A stretch of 64,000 bases of DNA from Rhodococcus sovatensis (GTDB taxonomy: Bacteria > Actinomycetota > Actinomycetes > Mycobacteriales > Mycobacteriaceae), in assembly GCF_037327425.1 (NCBI RefSeq), contig NZ_CP147846.1:1426001-1490000 (forward strand), in the 5' to 3' direction. Position 1 is the first letter of the stretch; each line of letters starts with the position of its first letter. The notes beneath the pieces are model-generated. The model was not told where the DNA came from, ran no database searches, and saw only the letters and a program-made list of their open reading frames with translations. A program made the position numbers and the translations under genes. Of this stretch, positions 41,249 to 49,489 are shown piece after piece.

Positions 41249-42349
41249 ATGACGGAAAATCTGGACACCACACGCTACTTCGACGGCGAGACCTTCACGG
41301 TCGGCATCGTTTTTCCGATGTCCGGTCCCTTCGGATTGATCGGGCCTTCGAGCGAACTGTCTGCTCAACTGGCTCAGGAGGAGCTCAACGCCGGCGACGG
41401 AGTACTTGGCAGACACGTCGAACTGCTCCCGATCGACGGTGGCCGTGCTCCGGGCGAGGTTGCTGCCGACGTGCGTGCACTGATCGAAATCGGCGCTGTG
41501 GACGCCGTCGCGGGGATGCACACCTCGGCGGTGCGCAGAGCATTGATTCCGATCACATCCGGACGCATCCCGTACGTCTACACCTCACTGTACGAGGGAG
41601 GCGACCGCTACCCAGGGTTGTTCGTGACCGGTGAGACACCGTCGGGACAGTTGATTCCGGCTCTCGAATTCATGGTGCACGAACTCGGCCGGACGAAGTG
41701 GGCGGTCGTCGGCAACGACTACGTGTGGCCTCGCAAGAGCGCTGCGATCGTCACCCGGTATCTCGGGTCGATCGGCGCATCCGTTGCCTTCTCAGCCTTT
41801 TCGCCGATCGGCACATCCGACTACTCGGGGGCGGTCAGCGCATTGGAGAAGTCGGAGTGCGATGGCGTCGTCGTACTCCTGCTCGGAGACGACGCGGCCG
41901 CTTTCCATCAACATTTCGCCGCAGTCGGTCTGGATCATCAGTGCGTACGGCTGAGTCCGCTGATGGATGAGAACATGCTGCTCGCCGCAGGTTCCGAGAA
42001 TACCCGCGATCTGTACGTGTCCTCTGGATACTTCGAAACACTTGCCACGAAGGAGAGCCTCGACTTCTCCGGCAGGTTTTCGGCACGATTCGGTCCGGAC
42101 GCACCGATAGTCGGATCGCTCGGTCAATCGTGCTACGAGGGGGTCACTTTCCTCGGGCACCTCGTCAACGAAGCGGGTACCACCGAGGTAGCGGTCCTGG
42201 ACTCGGTGTCGCAGAACTTCTCGTACGACGGCGCGCGAGGACACCTGACGATGGTGGGTGGGCACATCGTTCAGCCGATCTATCTCGCCAGAGCGGGTGA
42301 CTACGACTTCGATGTCCTAGGGGAGATCGCACCCCGCCGGAGTGTCTGA
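41249..42349 (+). CDS. AmiC-like amide-binding regulator (type I periplasmic-binding fold, cytoplasmic)
   Basis: 366 residues from ATG 41249; an in-frame ATG at 41150 would add ~33 residues of unlikely composition. No signal peptide or lipobox, so it is a cytoplasmic ligand sensor rather than an ABC-transporter component; no permease genes are nearby. The fold is clear: TVGIVFPMSGPFGLIGPSS, GRHVELLPIDGGRAPGEVAADVRALIE, VGNDYVWPRKSAAIVTRYL, and EGVTFLGHLV in the C-lobe. The VGNDYVWPRKS segment matches AmiC (GSDYIYPRES). Divergent from a MarR gene. Confidence 0.82.
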   Translation: MTENLDTTRYFDGETFTVGIVFPMSGPFGLIGPSSELSAQLAQEELNAGDGVLGRHVELLPIDGGRAPGEVAADVRALIEIGAVDAVAGMHTSAVRRALIPITSGRIPYVYTSLYEGGDRYPGLFVTGETPSGQLIPALEFMVHELGRTKWAVVGNDYVWPRKSAAIVTRYLGSIGASVAFSAFSPIGTSDYSGAVSALEKSECDGVVVLLLGDDAAAFHQHFAAVGLDHQCVRLSPLMDENMLLAAGSENTRDLYVSSGYFETLATKESLDFSGRFSARFGPDAPIVGSLGQSCYEGVTFLGHLVNEAGTTEVAVLDSVSQNFSYDGARGHLTMVGGHIVQPIYLARAGDYDFDVLGEIAPRRSV

Positions 42350-42375
42350 TCGATCCGTATAGTCTTAGCTCCCAC

Positions 42376-43053
42376 ATGATCACGTTGCTGTCAGCGCTCG
42401 TCGGGTTTGCAGTACTGGATTCTCTCGATGTGCTGTTGATCGGAATCACCGCCGCGATCGCCTACGATGCTCGGCTTCGTCGAATACCTCCACTGAAGAC
42501 TGGGCTGGCGTTCATCGGTGGCGTCTTTCTTGCGACCTCGTCGTTCGGGCTTCTCGCTGTGCTCGGGTTCGATTTCCTGACCGGCATATTCGACTTCGAG
42601 CTGACGCCGACCCTTCGGTACTGGGGTGAACTGGTGTTGAGCGTCGTTCTGATCGCATTGGCGCTACTTCCTCAGTCGAATCGTCCACCGCCCGCATGGA
42701 CGGCGAAGTTCAGAAGAAGTCCGTCGTTGCTCGCGGTGACAGGGTTCGCTGTCGGAATCGTGCAGGCACCGACCGCCGTTCCCTATCTCGCAGGTCTCGC
42801 CATGTTGTCTTCGTACAGTCCGCTTCCGCCGACATGGCCGGTGATCGTGGTCGCCTACTGTGCGCTCGCCTTGGCGCCGCCGCTGGTGGTGCTCGTCATG
42901 TCCATGGGCCGTAGCCGCGCTGCCCGTCGTCGCTACCGGCGTGTGGTTCGAGTCCTCACGAGATTCGGTCCGACCCTGGTTCGGATCGTGTTCGCGGTTA
43001 TCGGCTGCGTGTTGCTTCTCGACGTGATCATCAATCGCTCGCAACTGTGGTGA
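42376..43053 (+). CDS. GAP-family (sulfolipid-addressing-like) membrane protein
   Basis: 225 residues with six transmembrane segments, beginning LLSALVGFAVLDSLDVLLIGITAAIAYDA with a cytoplasmic helix break, then FIGGVFLATSSFGLLAVLG, LVLSVVLIALALLPQ, LLAVTGFAVGIVQAPTAVPYLAGLAML, and two C-terminal helices. The layout and the PTAVPYLAG motif fit the actinobacterial GAP/Sap family involved in export of lipids. Its 3' end overlaps nothing, but the next gene starts 27 bp downstream on the same strand. Role here unproven. Confidence 0.7.
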   Translation: MITLLSALVGFAVLDSLDVLLIGITAAIAYDARLRRIPPLKTGLAFIGGVFLATSSFGLLAVLGFDFLTGIFDFELTPTLRYWGELVLSVVLIALALLPQSNRPPPAWTAKFRRSPSLLAVTGFAVGIVQAPTAVPYLAGLAMLSSYSPLPPTWPVIVVAYCALALAPPLVVLVMSMGRSRAARRRYRRVVRVLTRFGPTLVRIVFAVIGCVLLLDVIINRSQLW

Positions 43054-43079
43054 CCGGACCGGTCGCCTACGGTGGAGCC

Positions 43080-43328
43080 ATGACTGTGGAAGATTTCGGT
43101 GGCCGACGCACACTCTCAGCCGAGGAACTGCTCGTCGTGGTGGGGGATTACGCCCTCGTCGACGAGGCAGGGGACCAACGTGGTCTCATCGAGGCGGTGG
43201 GGCAAGAAGGGTTGTCGGTCGTCGTGACCGTGGCGGAAGAGGCTGGGCCTGTCTATTTGACGTTCGCGCCGGACGCGCAGATCGTGATCGAACCCTACGA
43301 CGGCGGCAAGGCTCCCGTAGTGCCCTGA
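43080..43328 (+). CDS. Small hypothetical protein
   Basis: 82 residues from ATG 43080. Acidic, beta-rich composition: LSAEELLVVVGDYALVDEAGDQRGLIEAVGQEGLSVVVTV with a VYLTFAPDAQIVIEPYDGG end. It has no signal or membrane segment and matches no family I know. Preceded by gtggagcc, a modest ribosome site, and transcribed with the upstream GAP-family gene at a 26-bp spacing. Confidence 0.55.
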   Translation: MTVEDFGGRRTLSAEELLVVVGDYALVDEAGDQRGLIEAVGQEGLSVVVTVAEEAGPVYLTFAPDAQIVIEPYDGGKAPVVP

Positions 43329-43475
43329 GTGGCGATTTCCGTTGCTGCAACGCGCTTTTCGGCGTAGGGGAATTACAACGGTGTAACTTCCTCCACTTCA
43401 GCAACATTAGCCGCAGTGGTCACACTCGAGCTAACCTCTAGGCGACCTCTACGTCGTCTGCAGGAAGGACGCGCT

Positions 43476-44399
43476 GTGCGAATCAGCTTGTCCAGAGAAC
43501 GCGTCGGTATCTCGATAGCCGCCTCGGCGGTCGTCGTGTTCGCTTGCGGTGGTGTTGCCACTGCGCAACCGGTGCCGCTCCCGATCGATCCGGGCGCACT
43601 CATCGCGTCGATTGCCGAACCCGCGACGCCTGCCCTGTACAACGCTGCGCAGGACAACCTCGTCAAGGGCAACTACGACCTCGGACTCGCCTCGCTCGAC
43701 GCGCTGGCGCTCGCCTCGCCGTCGGACGCAAATGTTGTTGCGTTGCAGGCGTTCTATCGCAATGCTGCCGAAGACGTGGACGGCTCGGACGCTGCACTCG
43801 CCCGGCTCGCCGAACTCGATCCGACGCTGCACGACACCGTTGTGCGAGCGTTGAGCATCATTGCCACCTCGGCCGAGTCGACCGTGGACTTCGCCCCGGC
43901 GCTCGACGGTCCGCGAACTGCAATAGTCGCGCTCGGGTTCGGTCTCCACGGGGATGGTTCGATGCAGGACGAGTTGGTCGATCGGCTCGAGAGCGCAGCG
44001 GCAGCGGCATCGGCTTCACCGGAATCGCCCGTCGTCGTCACCGGCGGAAATCCGCAGAGCGGAATCGCCGAGGCGGACGCGATGCGCGAGTGGCTCGTCG
44101 ACAACGGTGTTGCCGCCGAGCGAATTCATGTGGAGAACAAGGCCAATTCGACGGTGCAGAACGCGCTGTTCAGCGTGCCGATCGTCGAGTCGATCGGAGC
44201 GGACTCCGTCGTCATCGCGACCTCCGCCAATCATGTTCGTCGATCGATCTCCAACTTCGCCATCGCAGGTGCGGACGTTGTGGGCGCGGTCGCCGCAGAC
44301 CCGAACGATGCCCCGGAAGTTCCTGCGCTGGGTCTGGATTCGCGACTAGGTTTGACTGTCGATGCAACCAAGGTGATCGGGATTCCGCGTACGTACTGA
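43476..44399 (+). CDS. Secreted YdcF/SanA-like (DUF218) protein
   Basis: 307 residues from GTG 43476 (CAGGAAGGA upstream). N-terminal signal peptide: basic RISLSRERVG, hydrophobic ISIAASAVVVFACGGVATA, cleavage after AQP. A helical segment of about 80 residues precedes the DUF218 domain at residue ~145: TAIVALGFGLHGDGSM, VVTGGNPQSGIAEADAMREWLVDNGV, IHVENKANSTVQNALFS, VVIATSANHVRRSISNFAI. Family members (ElyC, SanA, YdcF) influence envelope carbohydrate or peptidoglycan assembly. Biochemical activity unknown. Confidence 0.8.
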   Translation: MRISLSRERVGISIAASAVVVFACGGVATAQPVPLPIDPGALIASIAEPATPALYNAAQDNLVKGNYDLGLASLDALALASPSDANVVALQAFYRNAAEDVDGSDAALARLAELDPTLHDTVVRALSIIATSAESTVDFAPALDGPRTAIVALGFGLHGDGSMQDELVDRLESAAAAASASPESPVVVTGGNPQSGIAEADAMREWLVDNGVAAERIHVENKANSTVQNALFSVPIVESIGADSVVIATSANHVRRSISNFAIAGADVVGAVAADPNDAPEVPALGLDSRLGLTVDATKVIGIPRTY

Positions 44400-44401
44400 C
44401 G

Positions 44402-44965
44402 TCACACCTGGGGTGCAGGATTCGAGGCTGCGATCTTCTTCTGTGCACGACGCCTGCGGGCACGGACGACGAGGTAGACGAGAGCCGTGAACAACGCGAC
44501 CGCGATGACGGCACCGAGTGCGGTGGCTCCACGGAAGCCAGGCGCCTCGGTGTCGAGCGTCCTTTCGCCTGCGTGCGCGGCGTTGTTGCTGCCGAGAACG
44601 ATCGAGAGTGTCAACAGGTTCGGCGCAGCGACAGCGACGGCCAGCACGATCGAGACAATGGCCGTCACCTTCCCGCCGCGCTTCTTGCGGACGCGCCATG
44701 CCGCGGTGAAAAGCAGGAGAGGGACAAGTGTGCACACGGTGCCGAACACGAGCCCCCAGAAGATGCCCTTGCTGAAGGCCTGATCGGACAGATTGGCGAC
44801 TCGAATGCTCCACCACCGGGGCAGGAATGCCGCGAGAATCAGGTACGCGATCACCAGTGCGACCAGTGCGACCGCGCCGATGATCGTCTTGTTCACCCAG
44901 CTCGGTCGCCCGCTCGAGGTCGTTGCGGTGGTGCTGCCTGCGTCGAACGTGCCATCTCCGGTCAT
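44402..44965 (-). CDS. Four-helix membrane protein, unknown
   Basis: 187 residues from ATG 44965; the open frame to 45058 lacks a site and is very basic. Four transmembrane segments: KTIIGAVALVALVIAYLILAAFL, FWGLVFGTVCTLVPLLLFTAAW, VTAIVSIVLAVAVAAPNLLTLSIVLGS and LGAVIAVALFTALVYLVVRAR. The C-terminus RRRRAQKKIA is basic and cytoplasmic. I do not recognise the family. The stop is 3 bases from the stop of the DUF218 gene on the other strand. Confidence 0.6.
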   Translation of the reverse strand: MTGDGTFDAGSTTATTSSGRPSWVNKTIIGAVALVALVIAYLILAAFLPRWWSIRVANLSDQAFSKGIFWGLVFGTVCTLVPLLLFTAAWRVRKKRGGKVTAIVSIVLAVAVAAPNLLTLSIVLGSNNAAHAGERTLDTEAPGFRGATALGAVIAVALFTALVYLVVRARRRRAQKKIAASNPAPQV

Positions 44966-45110
44966 GTGGTCGATCCTAGCCGCGAATCTCTCGGTGACTG
45001 TCGACACATGTGATGGCGCCCTCATCTGCATGTCCATTCGTCTACGCCTCGGCAACAATCAAGATCATCAACGCCCGCGTAGTGGGCGAACGGCGATCCT
45101 GGGGGACACC

Positions 45111-45236
45111 ATGACGATGCTTCTGATGGCAACGGTCGGCTTTCTCGGCATGGCAGCTGCCATGCTTCATTCCGGCCACGACCTCGATTTCGACAACAGG
45201 CAGATCTCGGGCGCCTATCGGTCGCGCTGGGCCTGA
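45111..45236 (+). CDS. 41-residue small membrane protein
   Basis: ATG 45111 is preceded by GGGGGAC at 8-10 bases. It reads MTMLLMATVGFLGMAAAMLH, a single transmembrane segment, then a polar tail (SGHDLDFDNRQISGAYRSRWA). Short frames of this kind in the gap before cobD are plausible but cannot be confirmed from sequence alone. Confidence 0.4.
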   Translation: MTMLLMATVGFLGMAAAMLHSGHDLDFDNRQISGAYRSRWA

Positions 45237-45289
45237 GCATCGGACGGGCGGCGGCAGGAGTTTCGCTGGTTGTTCGCTACCGTCGGTAC

Positions 45290-46288
45290 ATGAACTTCCG
45301 CTGGACGCGGTTTCACAGTCGCGCCGCAGGCCTCGTGCTCGGGCTCTGTCTGGACCGAATGCTCGGCGACCCTAGGGAATACCATCCGGTCGCCGGATTC
45401 GGCCGTGTCGCAGGGACGCTGGAACAGCGGACCTATCGCGACAGTAGGTGGGCGGGCGCACTGCACACCCTTGTTCTGGTCGGTGCAGTGACGACGATGG
45501 GTGCCGCAGCCTCGACCGTTGCAGCCTCGACCGTTGCTGGACGCCGCAGCCCAGTCCTCGACACTGTGGTCACAGCGTCCGCAGCTTGGGTTGCACTCGG
45601 TGGGACCTCGCTGGCTCGCACGGGGGCGCAGATGGCCGCGCACCTGCGCAATCGGGAGGTCGAGTCCGCGCGCACGCTTCTTCCGTCACTGTGCGGCCGC
45701 GATCCGAGTGTGCTCGACATCGACGGTTTGGCGCGGGCATCGCTCGAATCGATCGCCGAGAACACCTCCGATGCCACCGTCGGCGTCATGTTCTGGGGTG
45801 CGATGGCAGGGGTCCCCGGCATCCTGGGATATCGGGCTGTCAATACTCTCGACGCGATGATCGGCTATCGGTCGCCGAGGTACTTGCGATTCGGCTGGTT
45901 CGCCGCTCGGCTCGACGACGTGGTCAACCTCGCCCCGGCTCGGCTCACAGGCGCTGTCACCGCAGTGGTGTCACCCGCCGTCGGTGGGCGTCCAAGCCAG
46001 TCGTTGCGTGCATGGCGCCTCGACGCGTCCCGGCACCCGAGTCCGAATGCAGGTGTTGCGGAGGCGACGGCGGCCGGCGCCCTCGGAGTCAGCCTCGGCG
46101 GCAGAACTCAATACGCTCATGGTGTCGAGATTCGTCCCACGCTGGGGGCTGGTCGGGCACCGACACCGGATGATCTCGATCGTGCCGCGACGTTGTCGGT
46201 TCTGGTGCAGGTTGCGGCGACGGCAGTATCAGCGATTCTTGCCGTAACGGTCGGCAAGGCGCACGTCCTTGTCCGTGAGCGGCGCTGA
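45290..46288 (+). CDS. cobD: Adenosylcobinamide-phosphate synthase CobD/CbiB
   Basis: 332 residues, integral membrane protein of the CbiB family. Signature parts: LDRMLGDPREYHPVAGFGRVAG near the N-terminus, ESARTLLPSLCGRDPSVLDIDGLARASLESIAENTSDATVGVMFWGA in the middle, and RYLRFGWFAARLDDVVNLAPARLTGA. It attaches aminopropanol to adenosylcobyrinate in vitamin B12 synthesis. Its last 60 bases overlap the convergent SURF1 gene. Gene order next to SURF1 and ptpA is as in mycobacteria (Rv2236c-Rv2234). Confidence 0.92.
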   Translation: MNFRWTRFHSRAAGLVLGLCLDRMLGDPREYHPVAGFGRVAGTLEQRTYRDSRWAGALHTLVLVGAVTTMGAAASTVAASTVAGRRSPVLDTVVTASAAWVALGGTSLARTGAQMAAHLRNREVESARTLLPSLCGRDPSVLDIDGLARASLESIAENTSDATVGVMFWGAMAGVPGILGYRAVNTLDAMIGYRSPRYLRFGWFAARLDDVVNLAPARLTGAVTAVVSPAVGGRPSQSLRAWRLDASRHPSPNAGVAEATAAGALGVSLGGRTQYAHGVEIRPTLGAGRAPTPDDLDRAATLSVLVQVAATAVSAILAVTVGKAHVLVRERR

Positions 46289-47176
46289 TCCGGCTTTGGC
46301 CTTGGCCTTCGACTTGCGTTCCTTGCGCGTGGGCAACGTGAATTCGGGTTCTTCGACGGCCGAATCGGCGTGTGGGCGTACGGCAGCGGGAACGGAAGCG
46401 TCGGAAGTAGCGACTTCGGAATCCAGATCGGCCAAGTCCTGGTTGGTCGTCTTGCGACGCTCTCGCCATTCCGCCCGTACGAAGTAGGCCAATCCGAGCG
46501 GAGCCATGATGCCGAACGCGAGCCACTGCAAGCCGTACGACAGATAGGGCCCAGAGTCGGTCTGGGGGAGTTCGATCAGTCCGAGTCCGCCTGGCTGGTC
46601 CTCGTCGAGCTGAAGATAACCCTGGACGACGTCCACCCCGACTGCAGTCCCGATTTGATCGGGATTGATGTTGTAGACCTGAATGTGGCCGGCTTCCTCG
46701 ATCGGATCCCGCGACGTGCCCTCGGCTATGCGAATCCGCGCGTCGAGCGTCACCACGCCTGTCGGCGCCGGCTCTATCGACGGAGGCGCAGTTCCCTGCA
46801 CCGGCAGCACATAGCCGCGGTTGACGAGAACCGTCGGGCCGCTGTCGAGTCGAAACGGTGTGATCACCTCGTACGCGGGTTGCTCGCGAATGCTGCGGAG
46901 GCGGACGAGAACTTCGTTGCCGGTGTCGTACGAGCCTGTTGCTACAACGCGACGCCACTCGTCGTCGTCCGCAAACCCGGGCCCGGACAGCAACTGGTCG
47001 ATGGCCACCGGCTCGGCGTTCACCGATTCGTTGATCAGCTCGTTGCGGTGCGACGTCGACGTGTTCTTTCCCAGCTGCCATGGCGCGAGCACCGTGAAGC
47101 ACAGGTATGCGAACAGTGCGACGACGGCCGCCAACGCGAACCATCCCGGTCGCAGCAGAAATCTGAGCCTTCGCAC
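46229..47176 (-). CDS. SURF1-family protein (cytochrome-oxidase assembly)
   Basis: 315 residues. First transmembrane helix PGWFALAAVVALFAYLCFTVLAPWQLGK (residues 10-37) with the Surf1 WQLG motif, a large extracytoplasmic domain with DDEWRRVVATGSYDTGNEVLVR and VLVNRGYVLP, then a second helix (SYGLQWLAFGIMAPLGLAYFVR). A cytoplasmic tail rich in Lys/Glu ends the protein. It helps insert haem/copper in aa3 oxidase. The C-terminal tail is encoded in DNA that overlaps cobD by 60 bases on the opposite strand. Confidence 0.9.
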   Translation of the reverse strand: MRRLRFLLRPGWFALAAVVALFAYLCFTVLAPWQLGKNTSTSHRNELINESVNAEPVAIDQLLSGPGFADDDEWRRVVATGSYDTGNEVLVRLRSIREQPAYEVITPFRLDSGPTVLVNRGYVLPVQGTAPPSIEPAPTGVVTLDARIRIAEGTSRDPIEEAGHIQVYNINPDQIGTAVGVDVVQGYLQLDEDQPGGLGLIELPQTDSGPYLSYGLQWLAFGIMAPLGLAYFVRAEWRERRKTTNQDLADLDSEVATSDASVPAAVRPHADSAVEEPEFTLPTRKERKSKAKAKAGSAPLTDKDVRLADRYGKNR

Positions 47177-47209
47177 GACATCTACGGTAGCGGCTGAGCG
47201 AAACGAGAT

Positions 47210-47710
47210 CTACGACGCCTCGTCGGACACGCGCTCCTCGGCCCAACGGACCAGTCCCGGCATCGCTGCCTCGACCTGCTCGCGCACCTCGGCGAACGCG
47301 TCGTCCGAGGAGTAGTACGGATCAGCGACCGATTCTTCCTCGGCATCGTCGTCGAACGATCGCAACAGCGCGATCCGTTCGGCGGGTACGCCCAACTGAA
47401 GTAGTTGCCGGGCGTGGCCGGTGTCGAGGGCAACCACGAGATCGGCGGCCAGGTGATCCGCGCCGACCTGAGCGGCCTCGTGATCCGACTCGTATCCGTG
47501 CGCCTCGAGTTCGGCTACCGTCCGCGGGTCGGCGCCTTCGCCCTCGTGCCAGCCGTCGATACCTGCGCTCGTGGTCCGCACGGCGGATCCAAGACCCGCC
47601 TCCCGGATGTACGCGGCGAAGATCTTCTCGGCCATCGGGGAGCGGCAAATGTTGCCGGTGCAGACGAACGTGACGTGAACCGAGGCATCGGGCCTATTCG
47701 GTGTTGTCAC
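47210..47710 (-). CDS. ptpA: Low-molecular-weight protein tyrosine phosphatase (PtpA-like)
   Basis: 166 residues. The P-loop VCTGNICRSPMAE (nucleophile Cys17, Arg23) is near the N-terminus, and the general-acid Asp lies in VADPYYSSDDAFAEV. Length and motifs match mycobacterial PtpA (163 residues). It dephosphorylates tyrosine-phosphorylated proteins. In M. tuberculosis PtpA is phosphorylated by PtkA, encoded next door; here the HAD gene overlaps the ptpA start by 17 bases, so the pairing is kept. Confidence 0.92.
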   Translation of the reverse strand: MTTPNRPDASVHVTFVCTGNICRSPMAEKIFAAYIREAGLGSAVRTTSAGIDGWHEGEGADPRTVAELEAHGYESDHEAAQVGADHLAADLVVALDTGHARQLLQLGVPAERIALLRSFDDDAEEESVADPYYSSDDAFAEVREQVEAAMPGLVRWAEERVSDEAS

Positions 47711-48395
47711 TGAGCACCTTCGACAGTTCGTCCATGTTCGTCACGGTGAACGCAGCGTCGTCGTTCTCGCCAGCGATGCCGTAACCCCAGTCGACGTAGA
47801 TCGCCGGAATGCCGAAGCGTGCAGCACCGTGGACGTCATGGTCTCGGTCACCGACCATCAGGACGCCTTCTGTACCTCCGACGCCGACCTCTTTCGGGAC
47901 GATTCCGAGATTGCGGAGCGAGTGGGCGATCACGTCGGGCTTGGCGCGTCGTTCACCGTCGTTGCTGGCGCCGCCGATGAACTCGAAATAGTGCGACAGC
48001 CCGAAATGATCGAGGATTCGGTGTGCGAATCGCTCCGATTTGGAGGTGGCGACGCCGAGTCGAACTCCCCGGTCCTTCAGCTCCGCGAGCACCTGCTCGA
48101 TCCCGGCGTAGACGGTGTTCTCAGCCCATCCCACGGTGTCGTATCGCTCGAAGTACGCCTGCAGCGCCGCATCGGCGGCGTCCTCGGACAATCCCATCGA
48201 CCCCCGGAGTGTGTCGATCAACGGCGGACCGATTACCAACGCCAACTGCTTTTCTGTCGGTGCAGGTGCGCCGACCGACGCCAATGCGTGACGAAAGCCG
48301 GCGAGGATGCCCGGAGCCGAATCGGTGAGCGTTCCGTCCAGGTCGAACAGCACTACCTTGGCGCGTGAGAGTGAGGATGCGTCGAGGTTTGTCAT
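47694..48395 (-). CDS. ptkA: HAD-family protein, PtkA-like
   Basis: 233 residues. HAD motif I is VLFDLDGTLTDSAPG (about residues 14-28), motif II is VATSKSERFAHRILDHFGL, and motif IV is VLMVGDRDHDVHGAARFGIPAI. Sequence and position (next to ptpA, divergent from cobC) match mycobacterial PtkA (Rv2232), reported as a tyrosine kinase with a HAD fold. PtkA carries an N-terminal disordered extension of ~80 residues that is missing here. It could equally be a phosphoglycolate phosphatase-like enzyme; activity is not decided by sequence. Confidence 0.8.
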   Translation of the reverse strand: MTNLDASSLSRAKVVLFDLDGTLTDSAPGILAGFRHALASVGAPAPTEKQLALVIGPPLIDTLRGSMGLSEDAADAALQAYFERYDTVGWAENTVYAGIEQVLAELKDRGVRLGVATSKSERFAHRILDHFGLSHYFEFIGGASNDGERRAKPDVIAHSLRNLGIVPKEVGVGGTEGVLMVGDRDHDVHGAARFGIPAIYVDWGYGIAGENDDAAFTVTNMDELSKVLSDNTE

Positions 48396-48451
48396 GACAA
48401 AACCATATCGCCGACGGTCGGGACTACGCTCATCGGCAACGAAAGGATCCG

Positions 48452-49480
48452 TTGGAATTGGACTCGATGTCGCTTCTCCGCCATCACGGTGACGCAGATG
48501 TAGGCGAAGGACTCGTCGATTTCGCGGTCAACGTGCAAGGTTCTGCACCTCCGGGGTGGCTCCGCGAGAGACTGGCCGACGCGCTCACATCGCTCGGTGC
48601 GTATCCGAGCGCCGCGGCCGACGTCCGCGCGCGTGAAATGGTCGCGCGACGGCACGGGCGTACTCCGGACGAGGTGCTGCTGCTGTCGGGTGGCGCCGAG
48701 GGCTTCGCCCTGTTGCCGAGGCTCGGCCCTGAATGCGCAGCCGTGATCCATCCGTCGTTCACCGAACCGGAACTGGCGCTGCGCGAAGCTGGTATAGCTG
48801 TTGAGCAGGTCGTGCTGCCTCCACCGTTCCGACTCGATTTGGACCTGGTACCGGCCCGAGCCGACATGGTCGTCCTTGGTAACCCGACCAATCCGACGTC
48901 GGTGCTGCACGATCGTGAGGCAGTGCTCTCCCTGCGTCGGCAGGGCCGCATCGTTGTCGTCGACGAAGCTTTTGCCGACGCGGTTCCGGCGGAGGCCGAG
49001 TCCGTCGCGACGACATCGTTTGCCGACGTTCTCGTTCTACGAAGCCTCACCAAGACCTGGGCGCTGGCCGGGCTGCGGTGTGGGTATGCCCTCGGGCACC
49101 CGGACGTCTTGGCGCGGCTGACGACAGGGCGTGCACACTGGCCGGTCGGCAGCCTGCAGATCGAGGCCATCCTCGCCTGCAGTGAACCGGAGGCCGTTCG
49201 GCTCGCCGCGGAGAAGGCTCAGACGATCTCGGCCGACCGCGAGGACATGATTCGACGACTGGAAGGTCTCGGAATCGCAGTTCATACCCCGGCCCATGCG
49301 CCGTTCCTGCTGTTGGCAATGCCCGACGCGGACAGCGTTCGCCTGCGTCTGAGGGCGAAGGGCATCGCCGTGCGCCGATGTGACACGTTCCCCGGCTTGG
49401 CACCGGATCACCTCCGCGTCGCCGTTCGACATGCCGATCAGGTCGACATACTCGTCGACGCACTAGCCGATGTTCTCTAG
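48452..49480 (+). CDS. cobC: CobC-like PLP aminotransferase
   Basis: 342 residues; start uncertain among TTG 48452, TTG 48458 (best distance to AAAGGA) and ATG 48467. PLP fold: LLLSGGAEGFALLPRLGPE, NPTNPTSVLHDREAVL, VVDEAFADAV, with the PLP Lys in LRSLTKTWALAGLRCGY and the phosphate Arg nearby. It corresponds to mycobacterial Rv2231c, annotated CobC/threonine-phosphate decarboxylase-like, which would make aminopropanol phosphate for CobD. Relatives are also histidinol-phosphate aminotransferases. Downstream genes follow closely. Confidence 0.85.
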   Translation: MELDSMSLLRHHGDADVGEGLVDFAVNVQGSAPPGWLRERLADALTSLGAYPSAAADVRAREMVARRHGRTPDEVLLLSGGAEGFALLPRLGPECAAVIHPSFTEPELALREAGIAVEQVVLPPPFRLDLDLVPARADMVVLGNPTNPTSVLHDREAVLSLRRQGRIVVVDEAFADAVPAEAESVATTSFADVLVLRSLTKTWALAGLRCGYALGHPDVLARLTTGRAHWPVGSLQIEAILACSEPEAVRLAAEKAQTISADREDMIRRLEGLGIAVHTPAHAPFLLLAMPDADSVRLRLRAKGIAVRRCDTFPGLAPDHLRVAVRHADQVDILVDALADVL

Positions 49481-49489
49481 GAGCCGATT

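Noticed and set aside
41249..42349. ABC-transporter substrate-binding protein
   Set aside because: No signal peptide or lipobox and no permease or ATPase genes nearby; AmiC-like sensor fits better.
43544..45013. 489-codon open frame on the plus strand
   Set aside because: Arg/Cys-rich shadow of the DUF218 gene and of the opposite membrane-protein gene; no homology.
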